This document shows, piece after piece, positions 1 to 8,998 of a stretch of 64,000 bases of DNA. The stretch comes from Sphingobacteriales bacterium. Lineage in GTDB: Bacteria > Bacteroidota > Bacteroidia > Chitinophagales > Chitinophagaceae. The position numbers and the translations under genes are program-made. The notes beneath the pieces were generated by a model, which was not told where the DNA came from, did not search any database, and saw nothing but the letters and a program-made list of their open reading frames with translations. The stretch spans positions 1-64,000 of the forward strand of contig JACRJO010000039.1 in the NCBI GenBank assembly GCA_016219985.1, in the 5' to 3' direction. Within the stretch, counting starts at the first letter, position 1. The number at the start of each line of letters is the position of its first letter.

Positions 1-2
1 CA

Positions 3-74
3 CCTATGCAGACTTTTTTAGAATCATTACCTTTAGCTAAAGAGAAACTGATCCAGCTTCCTGAATCAGCTTAA
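3..74 (+). pseudogene. 3' remnant of IS481-like transposase (…PMQTFLESLPLAKEKLIQLPESA*)
   Basis: Frame from nt 3 reads PMQTFLESLPLAKEKLIQLPESA then stop; same C-terminal motif as the remnant at 162-305. May continue to the left of the window. Confidence 0.55.
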
Positions 75-161
75 TTATATCCATACCCTATAAAACTAAA
101 AGAAACCTTGACTGTCAGATAAAATAGTAACTATTACATATGAATTGAGACTCGTTTAAAT

Positions 162-305
162 AAAAACCTCCAGGCCGACCTGGATCAATGGCTGGAGCAC
201 TATAACAACGAGCTGCCTCATAGCGGGCGGTATTGCTTTGGCAAAATCCCAATGCAGACTTTTAATGAATCCATTACCTTAGCCAAACAAAAACTGCTGA
301 ATTAA
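162..305 (+). pseudogene. 3' remnant of IS481-like integrase-core transposase
   Basis: Frame reads KNLQADLDQWLEHYNNELPHSGRYCFGKIPMQTFNESITLAKQKLLN*, typical of the end of an rve-type transposase; no 5' part present. Confidence 0.7.
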
Positions 306-392
306 GTAGGTTCAGCAGCTTGATTTATTTAATCTGTATCCTTTTTGAAAATTGAAAAATTAATCCTCAACGGTCCGATTAAATACTAACTA

Positions 393-830
393 TTACATAT
401 TACCATAGACTTTCAAAAACACTTCAAAATCATCTTTTAGCGTTTCCTCAAATTCATTTCTTTTATCACTTAAAAAAATTGCTCCAATATTAGATCGCTT
501 CATGATGTGCAGTATTCTTCTTAAAGTGGGATTATTTTTTTTCCAATAAATTCCAGGTATTTTTAAAACAGCGTGTAATAAGTCACCTGGGTAATATAAG
601 GCTTCATATAAAATGTTCTCCGAAAGCAAGGCGAGCGCTCTCCCAATAATAAACTCAATCCCCACATCTTGAGTAATTAATAGTCGTACATCATTTCCAT
701 CAAGTTCAGCTATTGGCTTTTTTCTTAACTTGAAAATGTTTTTAACAAGCCTTGTAGGAAACTCACTTGGCTCTTGCCAGATATGATTTTCTAGCTCTTC
801 AATTGTTTTATTTTCATTTATTTCTTTCAT
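393..830 (-). CDS. CdiI-like contact-dependent inhibition immunity protein
   Basis: 145 aa; motif pattern 'IEELENHIWQEP…LVKNIFKLRKKPIAELDGNDVRLLITQDVGIEFIIGRALALL…LYYPGDLLHAVL' resembles the CdiI_3-type immunity family; start overlaps the stop of the RHS toxin. Confidence 0.65.
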   Translation of the reverse strand: MKEINENKTIEELENHIWQEPSEFPTRLVKNIFKLRKKPIAELDGNDVRLLITQDVGIEFIIGRALALLSENILYEALYYPGDLLHAVLKIPGIYWKKNNPTLRRILHIMKRSNIGAIFLSDKRNEFEETLKDDFEVFLKVYGNM

Positions 831-1840
831 CTAGTTGCCTTTTCTGCTGCCGATTTTGTAGCCCTATCCAAAACAGCGTTAATTTCATCTTTTTGTTTGC
901 TTAAAGAGTTTCTTAATGTTGTAGCCGCTTCAATTACATCAGAACTATTTTTAGTGTTTGATATTATTGAATTCAGTTTCTTAATTTGATTTGTAATCCC
1001 CCTAATTGAGTTTCTAACTTCCGTTAGATGGTCATATGTTTTACCATTAATTACAACAGGGTGCCCAAATATGTCATTAACAGCCGCGCGAATATGTGTT
1101 TCATCCAATGCATCAGTAATGTTTTCTGTTGTCCTAATAACTTCTTCAAATGCTTCTTTACCTGCACCCTTTATGCCTTTGAAAAGATTTTTTGCTTTTG
1201 ATAGGTTACTTAAAATTTCACCCCCAAAAACATCTAGCGCCAGCCATCCAACCGCGCCTAGCCTACTTTGAGATTCGCCCTGGAAATTTTCGCCAGTAAT
1301 TACTACCTTAATATCACCGGCTGGTGTCATATCCAATGCTTGATTTACGTAGGGTAAACTTTTATTTATAATATAACCCGCCCTTTCAGTATTAGAGGGC
1401 CTACTCTTATATACAAAAACGATTAGTTTAGCATAGGTCCTTTTATCAAGCTCTAAAGCTACTTTTATATTCTGTATTACTTTTTGATCTGTTTCGGTTT
1501 TTAATTTACAATTGTTGCTATAAATCTTGTTTTCAACAATTCTCTTTAATACTCTAGCCATATCGTAAATTTCTGGGCTAGCTTTTTCTAATCCATCTAA
1601 ATCAATATAATTAATGGCGTCGTTTTCAGCATACGAATACGGTGAATTCCAGGGAAATCTTGCACAAACCGGATCCATGCTCAAAAACTTCCCAATCCCC
1701 GGGTTATAAATCCTGAATCCATAATCATAGGCGGTCAGGCTGTTGATGTCTTTATCCTTCTCCTTCCCATTAAACCCATACCGGTATCCTTCGGCTCCGC
1801 TCAGGATGACAGACTGGTATTTCCTACCCGGCATCGTCAT
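827..1840 (-). CDS. Orphan RHS core fragment with C-terminal toxin (Bacterial toxin 28-like)
   Basis: N-term 'MPGRKYQ…YRYGFNGKEKDKDI…YDYGFRIYNPGIGKFLSMDPV…SPYSYAENDAINYIDLDG' is the RHS core end; C-term 'KTYDHLTEVRNSIRGITNQIKKLNSII…' resembles polymorphic toxin type 28. No upstream RHS repeats. Confidence 0.7.
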   Translation of the reverse strand: MTMPGRKYQSVILSGAEGYRYGFNGKEKDKDINSLTAYDYGFRIYNPGIGKFLSMDPVCARFPWNSPYSYAENDAINYIDLDGLEKASPEIYDMARVLKRIVENKIYSNNCKLKTETDQKVIQNIKVALELDKRTYAKLIVFVYKSRPSNTERAGYIINKSLPYVNQALDMTPAGDIKVVITGENFQGESQSRLGAVGWLALDVFGGEILSNLSKAKNLFKGIKGAGKEAFEEVIRTTENITDALDETHIRAAVNDIFGHPVVINGKTYDHLTEVRNSIRGITNQIKKLNSIISNTKNSSDVIEAATTLRNSLSKQKDEINAVLDRATKSAAEKATR

Positions 1841-2240
1841 TCCAAAGACTAAATAATCTTAGCCCATTTTTTATTCCGGGATATTGCTTTCTATTGCTTA
1901 CTACAGAAAAAATCCGGGGTTATCTCAAAGAACTATTCTTAAAAGTATATTTTTTTTGTAGTCCTGCCGCTTCCGGGTTACTATTTCTCAGCCTCTTTAT
2001 TTTTACGGTAAGGCCTTCCCATCCGTTCAGGCCGGTGAAAAAAAACAACACAGCAAAAAACGTATGGCGATTGCAGCAGTTCTCCCCGGTGCCCTTAATC
2101 CTCACCGTGGCTGCAATCGCTATACTTTTTTTGACAGCCATAGCAGCCTAACCGCTTTAATGGCCGTAGCGGCTCTATTCCGGGGCTTGACTCAGGGGAC
2201 GGCCCTGGCCCGGCACCCTGACCAGGGAACTCAAAAAACC

Positions 2241-2337
2241 TTTGGCACCGTGCCAGTAACACGTGCCAAACGCTGCAATTATTGCAGTAAATATCAGTCC
2301 CAAAAACCTCTGCAATTAACTGTAATTCAGTTAATTG
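2241..2337. promoter_or_regulatory. Cluster of three palindromes
   Basis: TTTGGCAC-N14-GTGCCAAA (2241-2270), CTGCAATtATTGCAG (2273-2287), CAATTAACTG-taatt-CAGTTAATTG (2313-2337). Confidence 0.5.
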
Positions 2338-2833
2338 TCATCTACACATAAAAGTATTTTTATATATTGAGCTTTTTTTGCCCCTTTTTCGCCTGATTTT
2401 GGCCCATAAACCTGCGGATTTAATGCGGCTGGTGGTGGGTGGTGGCCTCCTGGGGATCGGGGCAGGACTGTTTTAGCTTATATCCTAAAAAAACCACCTT
2501 TTGAAAAATCCCGGCTTTGCACTCCTTATATGGATTTATTTTATCTGCAACATTTCAAACGACCCCAACGCTGGCCCTCAGCCCTGAGCTGCCTGTTCCC
2601 GGCACCATAATAAAGCCCTGTTCTTTCTTAACTTACTGTAATTCTTACACTTAACTATATAAATACGCCTCCGCTGGTAACTCAACTACCCGGTACCCCT
2701 GCGGCAGCCCGGATATTTCCCGGCCCCGGTAGTTTAAACCCGCTTTACAGCCCATTACAGCCCTCTGCCAGCCCTTTTCCCCTGACTTGGTAAAGATTGT
2801 AAATCTGTGGCCGCCCGGCCCGTTTCAGGCCCG

Positions 2834-3850
2834 CTAACAGACCGGGTGATACTTATCTATATCCTCCACCATCCCCTCCATCTCACTGGCCAAAAACTGC
2901 TCCGTACTGCTCACGTACCGGTGACCCGCCATATACTGTACCTCCCGCAGATTATACCGCTTTAACCAGTTCACGATCACCGATGCCTTTAACTGTCTCG
3001 CTGAGGTCACTTTTCCGTTCAACCGGCGTAGCTCCCCCAACAGGTAAACCATCATATTCTGCACCCGCTCCCCCGACCCGGTACTTATAAAAAGTTGCTC
3101 ACTTCGCTTTTTACTCAGCCGCAGCAGTTCATTTCTTGTAGTCTGTAAATAATCCATCAGCTCCATGATCTGTACGGACTCCAAAACCAATAACCGCTCG
3201 GCGCTCCTTCTGCTGCCCGGCACATAGATTTTACCCTCCCTTAGTTTCACATCCGGGAGTGTTAGTAGTTTCAGATCCCGGCTATCCAGCCCCTGGTAGA
3301 TCATCAGCCCCAGGATCACTTTATTGCGCTTACCGGCCAGCACCCGGGATTTAAACCAGTTCTGGTTTTTATCCTTACCGTTTGGGTCCGGTAATCTGAA
3401 GTTGTAATACAAGCTATCCAGCTCCTGGCGGCTTAAAATATCATAGAGCGTCCTTCTTTTCACTCCCCGCAGCTCTATAAACTCCGCCGGGTTACCGGTG
3501 CACTCACCCCGGTGAATCAAAAAATTAAAATACTGTTTCACTCCCCGGATATAGCAACCCTTTGTTTTCTGTGTAATACTTCCAAAACTTTGCAGGTAAG
3601 CCGTCAGGTCATTATAACTTATATTCTCTATCTCCAGGCTTTCCTTTTCCAACCAGGCTTTAAATTTCTTTACATCACTGCAAAAACTAACCACCGTTTT
3701 ACTGCTGTAACCTCGCTCTAACAGATGATCCATAAAGGCCCCCTCTAAATCTCCCCCGAGGGGGGAGACTTTGTCAGTTACCTGCTGAATAACTTTTTTT
3801 CTCCTCGTTCTGCTGGTAGCCGTTTTCCCTAAATGTATTTTTGCTTTCAT
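2834..3850 (-). CDS. Tyrosine recombinase/integrase family protein (possibly lacking nucleophile Tyr)
   Basis: 338 aa; phage_int_SAM-like N-term, C-term '…RQLKASVIVNWLKRYNLREVQYMAGHRYVSSTEQFLASEMEGMVEDIDKYHPVC'. Confidence 0.8.
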   Translation of the reverse strand: MKAKIHLGKTATSRTRRKKVIQQVTDKVSPLGGDLEGAFMDHLLERGYSSKTVVSFCSDVKKFKAWLEKESLEIENISYNDLTAYLQSFGSITQKTKGCYIRGVKQYFNFLIHRGECTGNPAEFIELRGVKRRTLYDILSRQELDSLYYNFRLPDPNGKDKNQNWFKSRVLAGKRNKVILGLMIYQGLDSRDLKLLTLPDVKLREGKIYVPGSRRSAERLLVLESVQIMELMDYLQTTRNELLRLSKKRSEQLFISTGSGERVQNMMVYLLGELRRLNGKVTSARQLKASVIVNWLKRYNLREVQYMAGHRYVSSTEQFLASEMEGMVEDIDKYHPVC

Positions 3851-3873
3851 AACCCTGCTTTAAAATTTTTAGC

Positions 3874-4995
3874 TTACTCGTCTTCGTGCAGTTGTTCAGG
3901 CTGGTACCCTGGTATATTGCTGTACCGCTGTGCCGGTAATGTTTTCCCGCCTTCATCATTACTGACTAAGTGAGTATAGATTTGGGTGCTCTCCAGGCTG
4001 CTGTGCCCTAAAAACCGGGCAATCCTGTCCAGCTCCATCCCGTTTTGTAAAAGATGGGTGGCAATGCTATGCCGCAGTACATGCAGCCGCACATTTTTTT
4101 CCTGTAGCGTTATATCCTCCGTTCTTTGCTGCAGCAGCTTTAAGCGCAGCGCCATGCTTTGCGTATCCATCCTCACCCCCCGCTGACTGATCAGCAGCGC
4201 ATCAGCCTCATCCCCCGTCTTCTGCGAAGAAGAAGGAGCCTTTACGATCAATGGCCGCCAGTCGTAAATATATTCCTGTAAATAGTTTGCACTTGCCTGA
4301 TTAAACGGCACCAACCGCTCTTTATAATTCTTACCCTTTCGTACCCGTAAAATCCTCCGGTCAAAATTGATATCCGACAGGTTCAGGTGATAGCCCTCAT
4401 TTCTCCTGAGACCGCAGCCGTAATACACCGTCAGTATCGCCCGGTCCCGCGCATTAAAAGGCTCCAGGTGCGTACCCTCGTTAAAACCTTCGGTGGCTTT
4501 ATATAATAGTTTTATTTCTTCAGTAGTGAGCACCGTTATCTCCTCGCTGTCGTCCGCCTCCCAGTCTATCCCAAGGGCCGGCAACACCAGTTTTCCGCTT
4601 TGCCTTAAATAATCGGCAAACTTGTACAAAGCCTGTAAATGTTTATTCAGGTACGCATTACTCAGGCCCCCGCTTTGGCGTTCATTCTTTCTATACTTTA
4701 ACTGCTGGTAATATTCCCGGACGGCCGTCACTTCCAACTGCCGGATATGAGTAACCCCCTTTTTTTCCAGGTAGTAAAGCAGTTCCCTTACATGGGTCGG
4801 AAGATTGTAAATAGCATGTGAACTATACCCCAGAATAGCTAACCACTCCCTGTAGCTGCGTTCGATAAACTCAAAGTGGGGGTTCTGCAATGATAATTTT
4901 CTCATGCGGTATACCTTTTTTTGGTTCTTACTGAACCACTCCGTAAAACTGTTTGTGGACTTGGGTTTCAGTGGTGCAGTAGCGTTTTGCACCAC
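3874..4995 (-). CDS. Tyrosine recombinase XerC/XerD-like
   Basis: 'YYGCGLRRNEGYHLNLSDI', 'LHVLRHSIATHLLQNG', 'FLGHSSLESTQIYTHL' contain the R, HxxR, GH and Y motifs. Confidence 0.9.
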   Translation of the reverse strand: MVQNATAPLKPKSTNSFTEWFSKNQKKVYRMRKLSLQNPHFEFIERSYREWLAILGYSSHAIYNLPTHVRELLYYLEKKGVTHIRQLEVTAVREYYQQLKYRKNERQSGGLSNAYLNKHLQALYKFADYLRQSGKLVLPALGIDWEADDSEEITVLTTEEIKLLYKATEGFNEGTHLEPFNARDRAILTVYYGCGLRRNEGYHLNLSDINFDRRILRVRKGKNYKERLVPFNQASANYLQEYIYDWRPLIVKAPSSSQKTGDEADALLISQRGVRMDTQSMALRLKLLQQRTEDITLQEKNVRLHVLRHSIATHLLQNGMELDRIARFLGHSSLESTQIYTHLVSNDEGGKTLPAQRYSNIPGYQPEQLHEDE

Positions 4996-5001
4996 CCTGA
5001 A

Positions 5002-6612
5002 CTATTGCACCGCTGCATACGTATTTTGAGGGCGTTTCCGGCGGGTATCTCTCGCCATGCTGTGCTGCCTTACCCTTTCCAGGTTCTGCGACAGAACATC
5101 CGCTATTTTGTCTTGCAGCTGGCTATATTCATCCGGACTTACAATCTCATATTCATACCCCCGGGCCTTTGTGCCCTGCACCCGCCTGATGTAGTAACTC
5201 TCTAACAATATTTTGGTAAACCGCTTCTGCCTCGTGGGTTCCAGTTTCAGGTGCCTGCGGATTTCCCTGTTCGTAAAGGTCCCCTTCCGGCTTCCCTCAA
5301 GGGGGGAAGGCACGCCATCCCTATATTGCAAGTACTCACTGATCTGCTGCAAATAATCCCGGCACTGACCAGTGAGTTCATCACTTTTTCTCAGCAACAC
5401 ATCTTTTAAAAGTTCATTGGCTGCCTGTATATCCTCCGGTGTAACCTCTATATAAACTTCCCCGTTCTCGTCCGCCTTTTTCTCCCGCTGCCACTGATGG
5501 TAAAACGTAATGGCTTCCACGGCCAGTAAATAATGCTCATTGCTGCGCCTGGGCTTTAACACCTCCTCCGGTATCGTTAAAAACTCCGCATACCGGTTCA
5601 ACACCCTTACCGGCTCAATCACCCGCTGGCAGTTGTTAAACAGTTCCTTTATCCGGTTCTCCGCTGCCCTGTCTATTTTTCCGGCCCTTAGTTTTCTTTG
5701 GTATTCCATCACCGCCTGATCCTGGGCTTTACTCTCATCCAGGTACAGTAAAAAACTCCGGTTCGCATTATCTTCATAAATACTCTCCCTCGTCGTGCAG
5801 CCACTCACCGCCACCGGCCCCTCCACGATCAGGTGGATCGTCTTGGTCTCCCCGGTTTTACTTTTAAGGGCAATCGTCTTACTGATCCGCTTTTTACTCA
5901 TCAGCTCCCGCAGTGGGTAAAGCACATTCTCCGCCCCGTCCAGGTCCTCTATCAATATCAGTTTGTGTTTGAGTTCCCTTTGCCCGAAGTAGTAAAATGC
6001 GTTTTCGCTCAGCGTGGTGATCTCGATTTTATCTTCTTCCGGTATCAGTTCACCGACCTTTTCCTGCAAGTGGGTTTTACCTGTTCCACTCGATGCCAGG
6101 CAGATAATATGTAAAGGCGTTGTTGATTTACGGTACGTGTAAACGATATACATTAAAAGCCGGTTGATCTCTTCCCCCACCACGCCACTGCTGCCGATGT
6201 CGGTCCCGGTACGCCTCAGTAAATCCGGTTGCTGTAAATAGTTTATGGCCGCTTCCCGCTCCGCCGCTGTGAGGGGTTTTGTTTTGGGTCGGCTGCTCTC
6301 CGCCGTCTGCCTGATCTGCTCTAAGCGGTACTGCTCGAGTTTCTCCGTCAGCTCGCTTAAACTCGCCGCTATCACCGTCGTGCCGGTTTCCAGTTTCTCG
6401 GCACATTTCCTGATAAACTTTTCCAGTTGCGTATCATTGTATAAATCCACCGTATGGCGGAACGGGGGTCTCGGACTTCCCTGCACTTCCACCTTGATCG
6501 TTACCCGCATCCGGTCCAGTCCCTCAAGCCTTATCCCGCCCAGGATGGTCAGCTTTAATACCTCGTTCTCATACTGCAACTGCTGGGGATCGATTATGAT
6601 TAACTCCGGCAT
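5002..6612 (-). CDS. P-loop ATPase / helicase-loader-like protein of mobile element
   Basis: 536 aa; Walker A 'CLASSGTGKTHLQEKV', Walker B-like 'KLILIEDLDG'; genes in line with the two recombinases. Confidence 0.6.
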   Translation of the reverse strand: MPELIIIDPQQLQYENEVLKLTILGGIRLEGLDRMRVTIKVEVQGSPRPPFRHTVDLYNDTQLEKFIRKCAEKLETGTTVIAASLSELTEKLEQYRLEQIRQTAESSRPKTKPLTAAEREAAINYLQQPDLLRRTGTDIGSSGVVGEEINRLLMYIVYTYRKSTTPLHIICLASSGTGKTHLQEKVGELIPEEDKIEITTLSENAFYYFGQRELKHKLILIEDLDGAENVLYPLRELMSKKRISKTIALKSKTGETKTIHLIVEGPVAVSGCTTRESIYEDNANRSFLLYLDESKAQDQAVMEYQRKLRAGKIDRAAENRIKELFNNCQRVIEPVRVLNRYAEFLTIPEEVLKPRRSNEHYLLAVEAITFYHQWQREKKADENGEVYIEVTPEDIQAANELLKDVLLRKSDELTGQCRDYLQQISEYLQYRDGVPSPLEGSRKGTFTNREIRRHLKLEPTRQKRFTKILLESYYIRRVQGTKARGYEYEIVSPDEYSQLQDKIADVLSQNLERVRQHSMARDTRRKRPQNTYAAVQ

Positions 6613-6765
6613 TTGAAAAATTTTATTGAAAATAATTTTCTGGAACTATCGGACACAAAAATAGCTAATAATCCCATAAAGCAACGGAACTATGCTATTT
6701 TTTTATGCCTTTTAATCACATAATTTGCACTCAATTCGCAATTATCAGGCATAAATCATTCCTAT

Positions 6766-7107
6766 ATGGCAGCAAATACTGGTAAAATCATGGCTGATCT
6801 CCGTAAAGAGAAAGGCTGGAACCAAACAGAACTCGCTACTAACAGCGGTGTATCCCGAGAGATGATCGGCAAGTATGAACGAGGCGAAGCGGTGCCTTCC
6901 ATTGAAGCTGCTAAGAAAATAGCCGATGCTTTTGAAGTCTCTCTCGACTATTTAGTAGGGGAAGGCATCAACGTTGCCTTTGATAAAAGAACGCTGAAAC
7001 GGTTGCAGGATATTCATAAACTGGATGCTGACACCCAGGAGAAGCTTTTCTTCTTTATTGATACTGTAATTCGTGACAACAAAGCTAGAAAAGCTTATGC
7101 TTCCTAA
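6766..7107 (+). CDS. XRE-family HTH transcriptional regulator
   Basis: 'IMADLRKEKGWNQTELATNSGVSREMIGKYERGEAVPSIEAAKKIADAFEVSLDYLVG'. Confidence 0.9.
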   Translation: MAANTGKIMADLRKEKGWNQTELATNSGVSREMIGKYERGEAVPSIEAAKKIADAFEVSLDYLVGEGINVAFDKRTLKRLQDIHKLDADTQEKLFFFIDTVIRDNKARKAYAS

Positions 7108-7125
7108 AGTAAATTAATTCTTGTA

Positions 7126-7665
7126 ATGGCTGATGCAATATTTTATCACGAAGACTTTTATAGGCAAATCGAACTTGTTCCTGAAGAGAATTATTTTGCG
7201 GCAGGAAAGTTTATTGACGATTTGCCTCCAAAAGAAAATTCTATTTATGGATTCAGCAACATTTCTGTAAGGCCTGAACAAAAAACACACCTCTTAGATC
7301 GTAAAATCGCAATCGACGAAATAAAAAATATTTTAACCCCTATCAGTTTATCATATTCAGAAAATGTAACCACAGGATATGGGCAAAGTTCCTGGAAAGA
7401 TAAAAACTCGGTTGTTTGGGGTTTTGAGAGATACGGAATTTTTGCAAAACAAAAAGGGAAGTTTATTGAAGCACTTTGGCTTTCCAACAGCGCTACTTTT
7501 CCTCAAAAAAATACCGGCGAACATTTAACCCGTGCAATTCTTCAACTTTCTAAACAATATTCACTAATTCTAATTGACTGGGATAAAGAAATAATTTGCA
7601 GATTATGTTTCGAAGATGCTGTCAAAGAATACTTATGCCAAAATTTATCCTTCGATTGGTATTGA
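7126..7665 (+). CDS. Hypothetical protein, apparently co-transcribed with XRE regulator
   Basis: 179-aa ORF 18 nt after the XRE stop; convergent 21-bp overlap with the kptA-like gene. Confidence 0.6.
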   Translation: MADAIFYHEDFYRQIELVPEENYFAAGKFIDDLPPKENSIYGFSNISVRPEQKTHLLDRKIAIDEIKNILTPISLSYSENVTTGYGQSSWKDKNSVVWGFERYGIFAKQKGKFIEALWLSNSATFPQKNTGEHLTRAILQLSKQYSLILIDWDKEIICRLCFEDAVKEYLCQNLSFDWY

Positions 7666-8199
7666 GATATATTTAGATGGCACATGATCACACAACCATG
7701 TTAAATTTTCATCATTGTTATAAAACAAAATTCCATCTTCTGAAGCCATAGTAGCATCAATTTGCAATAGCACTATCCTTTTATATTTTTTCTCGGCGAC
7801 TTCAATCGCTCCTTGCTTATGAGTTGATAAGTGAACGTAATTCCTTCTCATTCTGTTCAAACCATTGACCTTTATTTCCTTTAAATATTTTTGTGCTGTT
7901 GCATGGAACAATTTGCCAGGAGGAATTGCGGACATATTATCACCCCCAATTTCTACCGAATGACCATGCAATGCTCTTATTCGACCACTGCTTATTTGAT
8001 GCCGCTTTTTTATTGCTTTCGCTACTACATCTATAATATCTTGATCGACTAAGTTTGAATAACCACTAACTTTATCCCTTATCCCCTTCACTAATTCATC
8101 AATTGACACCCAACCATCATCTGATAATTTCAAATTATAGTCCTCCGGCCTATGCCTAAGCGCATGTGACATTATTTTACTCAAATTTTCATTCTGCAT
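7645..8199 (-). CDS. kptA: RNA 2'-phosphotransferase (KptA/Tpt1 family)
   Basis: From the ATG at 8199: 'MQNENLSKIMSHALRHRPEDYNLKLSDDGWVSIDELVKG…RIRALHGHSVEI…PPGKLFHATAQKYLKEIKVNGLNRMRRNYVHLST…'; classic Tpt1 motifs. The longer ORF start (8346) lies inside the RHS gene. Confidence 0.88.
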   Translation of the reverse strand: MQNENLSKIMSHALRHRPEDYNLKLSDDGWVSIDELVKGIRDKVSGYSNLVDQDIIDVVAKAIKKRHQISSGRIRALHGHSVEIGGDNMSAIPPGKLFHATAQKYLKEIKVNGLNRMRRNYVHLSTHKQGAIEVAEKKYKRIVLLQIDATMASEDGILFYNNDENLTWLCDHVPSKYISIPIEG

Positions 8200-8203
8200 A
8201 ATG

Positions 8204-8998
8204 CTAATAACTTTTAACTTCTGGCTGTACAAAAGTACCATTACTACCATGCTTTTCTGCAAAGCTGCCGGTCTGCCTGCCTGTTCGAAATTGTATAGCC
8301 TCCCCCCATGTCTTGGCGAATTCGCCTTTTTTCGCAGGGTTTTCAAATCTTTCTAACATGGTTTTAGGCAATGCATCTTCAAATGAATGAACTGTTGCTT
8401 TAATATCAAGCCCTAACTGTTGCGCAGCCAGTAACCTTGTATTGTCGATGGTAGAATACATGCCATCCCCCATTTTTACTATATCAATGGGATCATATTT
8501 ACCTGATGCAACACTTTTTAATGCTTTTCCAAATTCATTAACTGTATTTTGAGTGAATCGTATCGAGGTTGACCGGAACTCCTTGCCTATATTCGTAAGA
8601 ACTTTCAAAGAGGCTATTTCGCCTATTCCTTTATCCCCTATGTATGCTGTTAAAGCATCAGTCCCTAATTCAGAAAAATACTTCGCCCTTGTATAGGCAT
8701 TCCCTTTGACTACATTGTCTTCAAAATCCTTAAACTTTGCATCTATAATAGGAGTTTCAGTTTTGACACCTGGGGCTGAGCCTATTATAAACTCTTCTAC
8801 AAATTGCCCCATATTTACCCACGTTTCCTTTTTCGCTATATCTCTTGTCCAAAAATTCCATTGCTTATGGAATGAGCCGGCCGCTCCCTCCATTGTACCT
8901 CTGAGAATTTGGTATGCTGTAGTTTTTTCAATGGTTTTTGTAAGGGCATGTGTCGTTAAACTAAAAGGGCTGCTTTGTTTAAATCTTGGCAAAAGCTC
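8204..8998 (-). other. RHS variable C-terminal (toxin-tip) region, ParB-like motif
   Basis: Everything after the 'DLDG' core end; includes 'DIVKMGDGMYSTIDNTRLLAAQQLGLDIKATVHSFEDALPKTMLERF…AKTWGEAIQFRTGRQTGSF'. Visibly more AT-rich than the upstream RHS body. Confidence 0.65.

Noticed and set aside
1894-2351. Overlapping small ORFs on both strands between the orphan toxin and recombinases
   Set aside because: No recognisable family, mutually overlapping frames, and they cover the palindrome cluster; likely non-coding.
8200-8346. N-terminal extension of the KptA ORF (MKTLRKKANSPRHGGRLYN…)
   Set aside because: It overlaps the RHS C-terminus in another frame; KptA homology begins at MQNENLSKIMSHALRHRP (8199).
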